Assembly (NCBI GenBank): GCA_002682825.1
Contig: NOKP01000013.1
Location: 1-64,000, forward strand
Direction of reading: 5' to 3'
From: Neonectria sp. B-13
Lineage: Eukaryota; Ascomycota; Sordariomycetes; Hypocreales; Nectriaceae
DNA: 64,000 bases
A program made the position numbers and the translations under genes. Shown here one piece after another: positions 46,046 through 56,847 of this stretch. The notes under the pieces are model-generated. The model was not told where the DNA came from and ran no database searches. It saw only the letters and a program-made list of their open reading frames with translations. Each line of letters begins with the position of its first letter. Position 1 is the stretch's first letter.

Positions 46046-48767
46046 TTAATATTCTTCGTTCAGGATCTTCTTCAGCTGAACCGTCTGATTATCCCACTGG
46101 GCAATCTTGACCTGGCTGGCCTCCAGCTTGCTGAGGAGATAGCTGATTCGCCCCGCCGTCTCACCCGTCTGGCGCGGCAATGTTCCCAGCAAGGCGAGCT
46201 CAGTTTCGACTTTGTCAATGGAGCGAGTTTCAGCCTTGGTCATGTCGGCGAGGATGTCGAGGTCCATCTTGGCGCGGAGAACCTGGTCGCGCAGTAGCAC
46301 GGTGAAGGCGGCCTGATGCAGGGGCTTCCCGGCGGTGATGGTCTGGGGGCGGCCTTGGTAGGTGTGGACGGTGATCAGTTCGGAGCTGGCGAGGCTTTCG
46401 AGGGCTCCCTCGGCGTCGATGGAGGAGACGGACGCCGCGGCGGAGAAAGGCCCAGATATGACGACCTGGTTGTAGCGCAGGGACGGGTTCTCAGCAAGCG
46501 ACCTGATGAGGTGCCAAGCCTGCTGAGGAGACCACTTCTTGGTGTCGACATCCGAGGGCTTACCCAGCAGGAACATGCGAACGATGTCAGTGGCACTCTC
46601 ATCGACAATCTCACTGACGGCCTGCTTGGGCGTCTGGCCAGTTTTGAGGCGACGGGCGAGGAACTCAAGATCGGTAAGTCGGCCACCAAGCGTGGTGATG
46701 CACTGATCTAGTTCGGCGAGGTCGGGGCGTCTCGTCGGCCATTTCTTATCTTCCCCTTCTTCCGAGTTCTTCTCCTCGTCGGCGATCTGGTCCTTCAGGC
46801 GACTGAGGACAAAGTTCTTGGCTACGTCGGGCGCAAGGTCACCGAGCGAGACGGTGCGGAAGAGGCGGTCCGGAAGGGCCTTGGCTAGGGGCTTGGAGTA
46901 GGCCGAGTCGGTGGTAAGGAAGATGACGTGGGCAACATTGTTCTGAACCACGGATGCGGCCCATTCGGCCATCTTTTCATAGACGATACCGTTCTCCTCG
47001 TTCTTGTGCAGGAAGTTGTCAATGACAACGACAGGTCTGCGCTCAGGGTGGGCCTCAAGGTAGGCGTCGTCTGCCAGGTTGGCATCGCTATCCTTCTTGC
47101 TCCGTCCATCTATAGTAACCTCCTTCAGAGCAGATGTGGTAGTGTGTAGAATCTTGGTGAGCTGCGACTCGAGAGTTTCAGAGAAGCCGGCTTTAACGCC
47201 GGTGGTACTCTGGACGGCGAGATCGACCATGCTGCTCATGCTGTTGGCCCATGAGAAGATAGGGCGGTATCCGACGGCAGCAGCGAGTCTTTTGATTGTG
47301 CCGGCCTCGCCTCTAGCCTCGACGATGGGGCGGCAGTCTATTTTGAGCACATTCTTGCGCCCTCCCAATGACTGGTTCATGATCATCTCAACCTTTCCGG
47401 AGCCCTTGGGCCCAGTGACGACAATGAAGGTGTCGGATGTCTCGTCGAGCCAAGAGTGGACCTGATCGATAACGTCACGTCGGTGTTTCCATACAGCATC
47501 GAGGCCATCGCCCTTGTTCTTCTTGCTTCCGAGAGAGAAGTTGCCTGTCTGCTTCTTGAACCACTTGTATACTCTCGAGTCCTTGAAATTGAGGGAGTGC
47601 TGGATATGGAGTTTGATAAAAAATTCGCGGATCGGGTCGAAGACGACGACCGAGAGACCAGCAAGCAGGGCAGCAATGATGGGCAAGACAATGCGAGGGT
47701 GGTTGCTCAGCCAGTTCCAGATGCTATGAGCCTTGACACGCTTTTCGTATGACAACCGGAGCTTGGTTCCATTCTTACCGCCCCCGAGGGCCTCACTGAC
47801 AACATATCCATGCATGCAGTTACGAGCCGTTATGGAGTCCCTTATCAGGGGGAACCCCAGGTGAGCGTACCGCGGAACAGTCTTGGAGTCTGTGGGCTGT
47901 GGAACAATATCGGCAATCTTGCCATATTTGCGGAACAGTGTGTAAAGGACCTCCTCGGGGAGCTCCTCGGGAGTAACTCCAGAACTGGGGGGCACGAACT
48001 CGATCTTGAGGAGGCTGGTGGGATACCGGTGGAGGTCCTCGAGCCACGGGGTGCCTTGGACGAGGCGAGCCGTGACGCCACGCCAGATGCTGAACAATGG
48101 TTTGATAGGGCGGTCTCTCAGTCTTTTGGTTAGGGTGGCTAATGGTTGGGTTATGTTAGCATACTCTCGGCCAGAAGAGGAGTCCATGTACACACCCTCG
48201 ATTTCTGCGGGATCTATGTTGGCGTCATGGCTGAACTTGACATAGGCGCCGCCGTCCTTTAGGCGAGGTATAATTTCCGTCACCTTAATGGGGAGGTCCT
48301 CAGGAATTGCAGTCTTGACAAGACGGATGGGGTCCATGATGCCCAGGGAGGAGCTCTCAAAGCGCTTGAGCAGGTCGGCGACGTCATGGTCTGTGTTCCA
48401 TGCCCGAAAGAGAATGCTGCTGAGCTTGAGGGGGAAGATGTCTGGGGAGGAGGAGTCAGTAACCAAGATGTTGTTTTGAGTGAGGTAAGCTGGCTGACTG
48501 ACTGTCGAAGAAGAGGATAGACTCGTTGGTTTTGACTGCAATGTGCCCGCTCTTGTCGGCATCTGCCTCGGATGTGGGTGTTGACGCGGGGTCAAGTGTC
48601 ACGGTGCTCTCCCAGGCGCGGCCGGAGACTCCAAATCGGGGAATCGCAGTTCGATCATTGCGGTGAAGGAGGATTGAGGTTGCTGCAAAGCAAGACGAAG
48701 CTGGTGAGTGTGACAAAAAGAGTGGGCGACGCGCTGCGAGGAGCGCCAGGCCTCGTCTGGAAATCAT
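46046..48767 (-). CDS. YME2: Mitochondrial escape protein 2 (Yme2/Rna12)
   Basis: Inner-mitochondrial-membrane protein affecting mtDNA maintenance and nucleoid structure. Two exons, 48767-48503 and 48441-46046, give 886 residues. A basic, Ala/Ser-rich presequence starts MISRRGLALLAARRP. The join …ESILFFD|NIFPLKLSSILFR… restores the family block. An RRM-like domain lies at about 200-285 (LLKIEFVPPSSGVTPEELPEEVLYTLFRKYGKIADI). One membrane span follows (IVLPIIAALLAGLSVVVF, about 320-340), then the intermembrane-space AAA-like P-loop domain with Walker A GPKGSGK at 432-438 and a Walker B-like VVVIDNFL near 555. A coiled coil ends the protein (…SKLEASQVKIAQWDNQTVQLKKILNEEY). Divergent from the EMI1-like gene. 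Confidence 0.95.
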
Positions 48768-49879
48768 GGCAAGACTGAGTCAACCGCGCGCATGCTGAGA
48801 AGGAACGAGCTGGCAGGAGGTGATCGATTCCAGGGTGCAAGCACTGTGAGTGAGCGACGGGCAGAGCGAGTGATTGGTTGATTGATTGATGAAATAGCCG
48901 ATTGAAAGACGGAGAGGCCGTTGAACAAATTTGGAGGGTTGAGGTTCCTCGGTTCACCAGATGAGGTCATCCATCATCAGACAACCACAAGCTAAGCTGC
49001 CCGCAGAGCCCTACCCCTACTCCGCAACGCATACAGCCGCGACCCCACCAAAAACGGAAGGGAGCTCTCTCGTACCTACGGAAGAGCATGTCAAAAGTTT
49101 AGTCCTAAGAAAAAGTAGTTATGCCATTAGCCCTGGGCTAAATACACTAAGTACTTTATTTATTCATCTATTAGCTAAGGCCCTAACTGGCCTAACACTC
49201 TTGAATCTGTAGAGGACTTAGCGGATAACTTGTCTGATAATTAAGGGTTAAGGGATGGTGTCTCTAGCGCGGGACAGGATTTAAAATGCTCCTCCGTAGA
49301 GAGCCGAAAATGCAACCATTAGCATTCCGTCTAGCTACTACCTCGACATCAAGTTCATGGTTCCGCTTGGATAAAATAGCCGTGATACAACGTCAAGGCT
49401 GTCAACCTCACTTAGCAGCACAAATACGCAACAATCAATAATTTGTGGAACTCGGCATCATCAACCTCTACCCCCACCCCCACCTGGAGACTTCATCCTT
49501 TCCCCACGGCGATCCGGCCGATCCATTTTCCCGGCGCAATCCGCCCATCATCACCACCACTCAAACGACGTGCGCTGCCGCATCCAAAGAAAAAGAAAGA
49601 CGACAAGGAGCCGAATAGAAGAGGGTGTCGACGCCAGCTTCAATTGGACCACCGCACCTGCACCCTGCATACCTATCTGCAGCACCCATCACGAGACGAA
49701 TCCTCCCTCTCACTCCTCTCCTTCGACGACTATTACGCCTTCCCCTCTTCTTCGTTTCCGCTCTGCGTCGTCGTTTACAGCGTCGTTCAGAGCCCTGTGA
49801 TATCGATTTTGACACCAATTGCGAGGCCATACACCGACGCAACTACACCCAAACATAACCTCGAACCAGCACCGTCGCA
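48768..49879. other. Divergent intergenic region, YME2 / EMI1-like, with AT-rich island
   Basis: 1.1 kb with no supported gene. Between about 49090 and 49290 composition shifts to AT- and TA-rich with many TTAG/CTAA strings, unlike the surrounding GC-rich DNA. It includes a 15-bp near-palindrome at 49127-49141 (arms TTAGCCC / GGGCTAA around one T). This looks like a decayed, possibly RIP-mutated repeat fragment. Confidence 0.55.
49090..49290. repeat. TA-rich island, possible RIP-decayed repeat relic
   Basis: Local AT/TA enrichment with dense TAA/TTA strings and no open frame, bounded by GC-rich sequence. Repeat-induced point mutation converts CpA to TpA in Pezizomycotina repeats and would leave this look. 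No terminal repeats or coding remnants could be seen, so the origin is inference. Confidence 0.35.
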
Positions 49880-50536
49880 ATGGCTTGGCTCTGGGCTTCT
49901 TCGTCCCCTGCCGAAACGGCTCCCACGCCCATCGACAAGGAATCCGCCCCTCCATCCTCAGCTTCCACGCCATCCTCATCTTCCTCATCCTCGACCTCGA
50001 GCGAATCCGTCGACCCCGAGGTCCAAAAGTTCCTCGACCTCTTCAACACCAAGCCCGATGCCCCCGACTCGAATTCCCCATCATCACCATCCTCACAAAA
50101 CACCACCAACCAATCCTCCTCCTCCTCATTACCATCCTGGCTCTCCATCCGCTCCTCCCCCTCCACCCGCACCGCAACCGAAACCCTCGTCGAAGCACCC
50201 ACCGGCAACGCCCTCTCTGAAGACCTCCTGCCCGCCGACATGAGCTGCCGTCAGGCCTTTGACCAGGCATGGGCGTGCAACTCCATGGGCGGCCAGTGGA
50301 ACGCCGTCTACCGCTACGGCGAGATGCGCTCCTGCAGCGAGAACTGGGACGACTTCTGGTTCTGCATGCGCATCAAGAGCTACAGCCCGGAGATGCGCGA
50401 GAAGGCCATTCGCGCCCACTATCGCAACAAGGAGTATGCCAAGTACGGGCCCAGCAAGCCGAGTAGCGAGAACATCTGGCAGAGCCGCAATGACAAGGTG
50501 GAATCGGGGACTGTCTTTACTGAACCCATTGAGTAA
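49880..50536 (+). CDS. EMI1: EMI1/DUF3128-like twin-cysteine protein
   Basis: Fungal DUF3128 proteins include yeast Emi1 (early meiotic induction, glucose-repressed genes) and resemble small Cys-pair mitochondrial proteins. Intronless, 218 residues. Residues 1-115 are Ser/Pro/Thr-rich and disordered. The conserved domain, about 120-195, has two CX9C pairs: Cys123/Cys133 (SCRQAFDQAWACN) and Cys152/Cys162 (SCSENWDDFWFCM), followed by a basic helix EKAIRAHYRNKEYAKYGP. Twin CX9C proteins are usually oxidised by Mia40 in the intermembrane space, so mitochondrial location is possible, though not shown. The start is the only ATG near the conserved serine-rich head. It converges with hsp70. Confidence 0.9.
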   Translation: MAWLWASSSPAETAPTPIDKESAPPSSASTPSSSSSSSTSSESVDPEVQKFLDLFNTKPDAPDSNSPSSPSSQNTTNQSSSSSLPSWLSIRSSPSTRTATETLVEAPTGNALSEDLLPADMSCRQAFDQAWACNSMGGQWNAVYRYGEMRSCSENWDDFWFCMRIKSYSPEMREKAIRAHYRNKEYAKYGPSKPSSENIWQSRNDKVESGTVFTEPIE

Positions 50537-51115
50537 CTTGGCACTAATCCGCAGCCGACGGAGGGTGGGGAGCATTTAGTTGCTTGTACATTAGGAGAAG
50601 GATTTTCGTCTACGTCCATCAACAGACCTACCACGTCACATCGATCACGCTCATCACGATCATATTCAGCGACATGTTTGAACAGATATACTCCTTTCAT
50701 AATGAATGATATTTATTTAGCTTCATTTACGCTGATTTTGCTGCCATTGTATGATAGGCTGAGCAAGCGCCAAAGGCAGCCTCACCCTAGGGTCGTTGTT
50801 GAACTGCTCTCATGTGCAGTCCCTCTTCGGGAGACATCACTCAAGGCCAGTGAAATGATTAATCCCAGACATTGCACGCGTTTACATTCACAAGAAAGAG
50901 ATTGAGACTTTTAGGTTCATATATTGATCCATTGATTCATTAAAGTACAAACCCAGGTAAACCACCGAGCTTTTCCCTGTTCGTGACCGTGACATGCGTA
51001 AAAAAGCAAAAGCGAAATCTAATCTCATCATCCCTTGAGACCCCTAGCCTCGGCGTCGAAGACGTATGACCAATCTGGAAGTCGAGACTGATGTTGTTTG
51101 GGGGTATCAAAGAAT
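50537..51115. other. Convergent 3' region, EMI1-like / hsp70
   Basis: 579 bp between two stop codons, AT-richer than the genes (TTTATTTAGCTTCATTTACG near 50710). No gene seen. Confidence 0.6.
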
Positions 51116-53144
51116 TTAGTCGACCTCCTCGACAGTAGGGCCGTCATCGCCACCGCGGGCAGCGCCGGGGCCACCAGCACCGGGGAAGCCACCGGGACCG
51201 CCGGGACCGCCGGGCATGCCACCAGGCATACCGGCACCACCCTCACCACCGGCTCCGTAGAACTTCATCATGATGGGGTTGGCGATACCCTCGAGCTCCT
51301 TCTGGTGCTCCTCGTACTCCTCGCGGGTAGCCTGCTGGCTGTCATCGAGCCACTGGACGACCTTGTCGATCTCGGTCTTGAGGGTCTCCTTGTCGGCAGC
51401 CTCAATCTTCTCCTCGACCTTGGGGTCGCTGAGGGTGTTGCGGAGAGAGTAGGCGTACGACTCAAGACCGTTCTTGGCAGCGACACGCTTGCCCTCGGCC
51501 TCGTCCTCCTCCTTGAACCTCTCGGCATCGGAAAGCATGCGCTCGATATCCTCCTTGGACAGACGACCCTTGTCGTTGGTGATGATAATCTTGTTGGACT
51601 TGCCAGTGCCCTTCTCAACGGCGGAGACGTTCATGATACCGTTGGCATCGAGGTCGAAGGTGACCTCAATCTGGGGAACACCACGGGGGGCAGGGGGAAT
51701 GCCAGTGAGCTCGAACTTGCCCATCAGGTTGTTGTCCTTGGTGCGCTGGCGCTCACCCTCGTAGACCTGGATGAGGACACCGGGCTGGTTGTCGGAGAAG
51801 GTAGAGAAGACCTCGGACTTCTTGGTGGGGATAGTGGTGTTGCGGGGGATGAGCTTGGTCATCATGCCACCAGCAGTCTCGATACCGAGAGAGAGAGGGG
51901 CGACATCGAGAAGCAGGATCTCGCTGGTGGACTTGGAGCTGGTGTCGCCGGACAAAATGGCGGCCTGGACGGCAGCACCGTAGGCAACAGCCTCATCGGG
52001 GTTGATGGACTTGTTGGGCTCCTTACCGTTGAAGTAGTCGGTAATGAGCTTCTGGACACGGGGGATACGGGTGGAGCCACCGACGAGGACGATCTCGTGG
52101 ACGAGGCTCTTGTCGATCTTGGCGTCGGCGAGGACACGGTCGACGGGCTGGATGGTGGATCGGAAGAGATCCTGGCAGAGCTCCTCGAAACGGGCTCGGG
52201 TGATGGAGGTGTAGAAGTCGATGCCCTCGAAGAGAGAGTCGATCTCGATGGAGGTCTGGGCGGAGGAAGAGAGAGTTCGCTTGGCACGCTCGCAAGCAGT
52301 GCGGAGACGTCGGAGAGCGCGGACGTTGGTGCTGAGGTCTTTCTTATGTTTTCTTTTGAACTCATTGACGAAGTGGTTGACCAGACGGTTGTCGAAGTCC
52401 TCACCACCCAAGTGAGTGTCACCAGCAGTGGACTTGACCTCGAAGATACCCTCCTCAATGGTCAGGAGAGAAACATCGAAGGTACCACCACCGAGATCAA
52501 AGATGAGGACGTTGCGCTCACCCTCAATCTTCTTGTCGAGACCGTAGGCAATGGCGGCAGCGGTGGGCTCGTTGATGATTCGGAGGACGTTGAGGCCGGC
52601 AATGAGACCAGCATCCTTGGTGGCCTGACGCTGGCTGTCGTTGAAGTAGGCGGGGACAGTGACGACGGCGTTGTTGACGGTCTCACCGAGGTAGGCCTCG
52701 GCGGTCTCGCGCATCTTGGTGAGGACCATGGAGGAGATCTCCTCGGGGGTGAAGGTCTTCTTCTCACCCTTGAACTCGACCTCGATGATGGGCTTGCCAC
52801 CCTTGTCGAGGATAGTGAAGGGGAAGTGCTTCATGTCGGCCTGGACCTCAGCATCGGCGAACTTGCGGCCAATCAAACGCTTGGCGTCGAAGACGGTGTT
52901 CTGGGGGTTCATGGCGACCTGGTTCTTGGCGGCATCTCCGATCAGACGCTCGGTGTCGGTGAAACCGACGAAGGAAGGGGTAGTTCGGTTGCCCTGGTCA
53001 TTGGCAATGATATCACATCTTGGGGAAAGAGTTAGCAACTGCATGTAGGCGAGTTGAGAGGGGAAAAGTGACTTACCGATCCTCGCGGAAGATGCCCACG
53101 CAAGAGTACGTGGTACCCAAATCGATACCGACGGCGGGACCCAT
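51116..53144 (-). CDS. hsp70: Cytosolic Hsp70 chaperone (Ssa type)
   Basis: ATP-driven chaperone for folding, translocation and disaggregation. Two exons, 53144-53077 and 53018-51116, give 656 residues. Exon 1 supplies [23 protein letters not shown], and splicing restores [21 protein letters not shown]. Nucleotide-binding domain motifs: [25 protein letters not shown], and [14 protein letters not shown]. The substrate-binding domain starts near 395 ([20 protein letters not shown]), and the GGMP-like Gly-rich tail ends in EEVD, the TPR-cochaperone signal that marks cytosolic forms. No ER or mitochondrial targeting. The intron ends in AAG, preceded by a GCTAAC branch site and pyrimidine tract. 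Codon use is strongly biased to C-ending codons, fitting high expression. Heat-shock elements lie upstream. Confidence 0.98.
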
Positions 53145-53317
53145 TTTGAGTGTTGTGAAGAGAGATTCTGGGGAAAAGTAGGGAAAAACGCAATAGGTGC
53201 TTCAAATCTATGAGAGGTGTATGAAGACTCTTTGGGTATTGAGTGAGTGATGATATGGAAGGAGAGAAGTTGCGGTGCAGTGGTTGCGAAAGGACTAAAT
53301 AAAGGCGGGTGTCAGGT

Positions 53318-53340
53318 TTCGATGCGGTTCTGCGCTGTTC
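53318..53340 (-). promoter_or_regulatory. Step-type heat-shock element of hsp70
   Basis: On the coding strand three GAA units occur with exactly 7-nt gaps (GAA-n7-GAA-n7-GAA), the step-type arrangement bound by heat-shock factor Hsf1. It lies 174-196 bp before the hsp70 ATG. Confidence 0.6.
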
Positions 53341-53505
53341 CAAAGGTGCCCACACCAGCTTCTGTGCAGGGGCCCGGGAACCCTCTAGCAGGGCACCGAA
53401 GCAGCTGTGAGCACCTGGAAGAGCCAGTGGGCCACTAGAATGCCCCAGCAACCAGCAACTAGGGAGGAAAAACAGGCACTCGGGCGTTTGTTTGCTTGCG
53501 GTGGC

Positions 53506-53523
53506 TTCTGGCTGCTTCCCGAA
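53506..53523 (-). promoter_or_regulatory. Gap-type heat-shock element of hsp70
   Basis: On the coding strand: TTC-n2-GAA-n7-GAA, a gap-type heat-shock element with all three units exact, about 362-379 bp before the hsp70 ATG. With the step-type element it suggests Hsf1 control. Confidence 0.55.
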
Positions 53524-55443
53524 TGATAAAAAGTGGCCCCCTCGTTTCTTGATTGCCCGCGAGCTCCGTTTGCTCGCTGTTTGTCGCTCTGGTTCTCGCA
53601 GGCTCCGGTGCTCTCTGGCGCTCGTTGATGTCATCCCCAGTGAAAAATTCCATCGCGGGGCAGCCGGCGGCGGGGTGGAACCGCAGAACCCAGAGGTCCC
53701 AGGTACCTGGCTTGACGCTCGGACACACAGCGGTCGCATCGCAGCCTGCAGTCTTGCACGGCTTGCACAGAGCGAGTTTGCAGTGCGGCCGCCTAGATAG
53801 CCCTATGAATGGCTTGGACAGCCTGAACAGCCTGGCGATGCCTCTTGTCAAGCTTGTATCTAGTACCGTGCCCCACCAACCCACCTCTCGCAGGCTAGTA
53901 GCAGCTCGCTCTCCTCCCTGGGTGTGTTCCATGCCTTTGCTGCCCCTCCTTCGCTCGTTGGACTCTTGGGTTGTTGTTTGGTACAATGCTCCCCTCCACT
54001 CCCTGACTCCCTGACTCTGCTCTGGCCCGACCCAACCCCGTTGTTGCGATTTGGGGCGTCATGATTATCTGCATCCTACTACGTAGCAACGGGGCAAGCG
54101 ACGAAAGGGGAGCAACCATGGATCAATTGCTCAGTTCCGGATAACAAGTCATGGATCAATCGGCAAGGCGCAAGAAGGTATCGGGGAGGGGGGCTAGCAA
54201 ACCTACCTTGAGGTAATCATGATTCTACTTTTGGGTTATTCAACCTCACCCCAGCCCTGAGATTCACAGCCGCGTAGCACACACTGGGGCGCCTGTATGC
54301 ATGCACTCCTGATTCCTGAGGTCGGAATGGTATGCGCTTCGATGCGCTACGCTGCCGCTGCAGTGCAATATTTGCACTGCCCCTGGTTTACGTTTACGCC
54401 AGTTCCCTCCCTCCTCTAGCCTCTTTTTCTCTGTCTCTCTCTCTATCTCTCTTTGCCTGCTTCCTACCAACGAAGCATGGAAGATCTCGTGGGTCTTCGG
54501 TTGCCTTCTCCTGGCCTCGCCGGAAAAGGATGCCTGCCTGCCTGGGAGCCTAGATGCCATGAACTTCCATGACCAACCAGCCAGTTACGTACCTGTCAGA
54601 AACCCACGTTCAGGTCCTTCGCGGGGCTTCCACTGCGCTCCGTTCGGTGGGTGCCGCCTGGGGAGGGAGTGGGGTGGAGAGGGTTGGAGGGGTTGCCACT
54701 GGGGTCAGTCTAGTGGCGTGGCAACCTGGATGGAACTTTTCGGCGAGCTTCTGCTTCTTCGCTGCCCAATGGAGTGACGAGGTAGCCAACCTGAACCAGA
54801 TGAATCTCTCCGGACAGCAACAGACGTAGATACAATATCGGCGACATGCCATTGGGGCGTTGAAAGCACCTGTGCTGGTTGTTGAGGACATGCCTTGCAG
54901 GTTGCACCCCCGATCCGGCGCCAATTCACTCATGCTGCTTGCTACATTGCGTACAACAAACGTAAACTGAGTCGCGGCTTGACGAAATCTCTCCGTCACA
55001 GTTGGGATCCCTGCTGCTGAGCTGCTGCACCAGGCGGAATGGAGCTGTCCGCCACCCACTGTGCGGTCAGCAATATCCAAGAAAACGTCCTGGCTTTCAG
55101 GCAGCCCAACCAGCCATCAGCATGAGTGAGCCCAGCAAATCAAGGCGAGGGCTGCCAGCCAGGGACATTCCTCCGCGGGTGGAATTCTGTAGTAGGATCC
55201 TAAGTGGGGTTAGACATGGTAAGGTCTCCATCGCCGTCCATGAAGTCCGGTTCGACCTACGTATGAGGTACGATAAGTGCAGACCGTCCAGCGTGCATGT
55301 CCAATACAGCCTCATCAATCCTGTCCTGTGCTGCACAGGTGGAAACTGGAGGGCGGCCCACAATGATGAATCGACGATGCATCCGCCTTGCTCCCTAGGC
55401 GCGTCGGCCGGTTGCAGCCAGCAAGCAGATGCATACGTTACAG

Positions 55444-55472
55444 CTTCACCACACTTCACCACACTTCACCAC
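55444..55472. repeat. Tandem 10-bp repeat (CTTCACCACA)3
   Basis: Two perfect units and a nearly complete third, in a gene-free stretch. Seen directly. Confidence 0.65.
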
Positions 55473-56034
55473 TCGCCTCACGCCCGCGGGCCACGACCGT
55501 AAGCCTCGACATCTCAGCCATTGCGAAAGCGACATGTCAGAGAGGGCCAGAGTGGCAGAGACAGCTAGCTAGTTGATGGCTGAGACTGCCGAGACATCAC
55601 TCGTCGCCATCGAAATCACAGGTGCCCAGCCGCACGAATACGTGGTTCGCATCTACATTTTAGGCGAGAAGCATTCATTCATTCATTCCCGGCCTCCTCG
55701 CTGCCCAACGTAGACTACATATCATCGAATGCATCCACTCTCTCTCTATACCGACCGCAATCGCCCATGTCGCCGACGTAGGTATTGCACAGTGCCGCTC
55801 CCAGATGCAACATGGTTGCCAAGGACGGGCCATGGCCCAAAGCCATGTTCGAGAATCTGCCCAAACTACTCCGTCATCGTAGAAACGAGAAAGCCCATCA
55901 TATCACCAAGAAACAAGATACCCGCCTGTATACACAATCCAACATCTCCAACGGGCTTCCAGAGCCCCGAAATCCCAGCATGCTATAATAATAAAACAAG
56001 AACAATGAACGCCGCCGTCGCTCTCCCTCGCGCC

Positions 56035-56847
56035 TCAATGGCTCGCCACGAAGCCAGCCAGTTCATCCTCCCTGACCAACACCATCTGCTTGTCCGCCAT
56101 CCTGGAGCTCGTCGCCGTCGGTTCGCCCAACCATCCGCTCCATATCTTCTGCATCACGTTGTCCGGGCTCAGCAGCTTGCTCCCCCGCACATTCTCCTCG
56201 TCCCCGTCGTCCACCGTCATCAGCAGCCTCTCCACCGACGCAAACCCATCAACGACGTGCCACAAGCATCCGAAGATCTGGTCACTCTCCTGCTGCGGAT
56301 AGCCCAGCTCCCCGAAGGCGCACGCGACGTGCCGCACCCGCCGCGTGTCCTCGCGCCGCATAAAGTACACCATCGGTGAGTTGAATCCGTACGAGTCGTA
56401 CGCCTCCAGCTCCCCCCTCAGGTAAATGGTGTCCAGCGCAAAGTTGAACCACACGCGCGCCGGCCGCGACACGGGCGTATCCGACAGCAGCTTCGAGATG
56501 CGCCAGCTAAACGACAGCTCGTAGTGCTGCAGCGCCAGGTACCGCGACTCGCGGTTGACATGCAGCAGCACGGGGGCGGCATCGCAATGCGTCCGCGAGT
56601 CGAGTTCCTGACGCCGCTGGGGAAGCCGCTCGTCGCACTGGAGGCAGCATGCGATGACGATGCGCGGCTGGATCAGGCAGGACCAGATTCTCAGGCGTAG
56701 CTCGGGGGGCAGCATCGCGAACTGCGGAAATGCGGTGAGCGTAGGCGTCACCGTCGTTCCGGCCGCCGGCGACGAGAACCCATCGTCAAACGTGCGGAAC
56801 TCGAGCCAGAACCGCGGGTTCGGGCTTTGCTCTTCGATTGCACTCAT
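56035..56847 (-). CDS. 2EXR-domain protein of unknown function
   Basis: Member of the large fungal 2EXR family, expanded in Pezizomycotina and without known function. Intronless, 270 residues from the ATG at 56847 (MSAIEEQSPNPRFW). The 2EXR signature lies at about 40-60 (LTAFPQFAMLPPELRLRIWSCLIQPRIV), followed by the typical VNRESRYLALQHYELSF (about 97-113) and a VWFNFALDTIYL block (about 130-141). A GTG two codons upstream keeps the frame open but is not a likely start. No transmembrane segment. Its neighbour is the efflux-type MFS gene on the same strand, 600 bp away; co-function is not implied. Confidence 0.85.
   Translation of the reverse strand: MSAIEEQSPNPRFWLEFRTFDDGFSSPAAGTTVTPTLTAFPQFAMLPPELRLRIWSCLIQPRIVIACCLQCDERLPQRRQELDSRTHCDAAPVLLHVNRESRYLALQHYELSFSWRISKLLSDTPVSRPARVWFNFALDTIYLRGELEAYDSYGFNSPMVYFMRREDTRRVRHVACAFGELGYPQQESDQIFGCLWHVVDGFASVERLLMTVDDGDEENVRGSKLLSPDNVMQKIWSGWLGEPTATSSRMADKQMVLVREDELAGFVASH

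Larger units (their letters stand above)
53145..56034. other. hsp70 promoter and gene-poor 2.9-kb gap
   Basis: The first 400 bp carry the hsp70 promoter with two heat-shock elements (53318-53340, 53506-53523) and a weak A/T-rich TATA-like string at 53294-53305. Further right no frame has a domain. A CTTCACCACA decamer is repeated three times at 55444-55472, and a (CATT) run lies at about 55674-55688. Confidence 0.6.

Noticed and set aside
46316..46711. 131-codon plus-strand frame and others opposite YME2
   Set aside because: Shadow of the YME2 coding strand; Gly/Asp-rich antisense translation with no domain.
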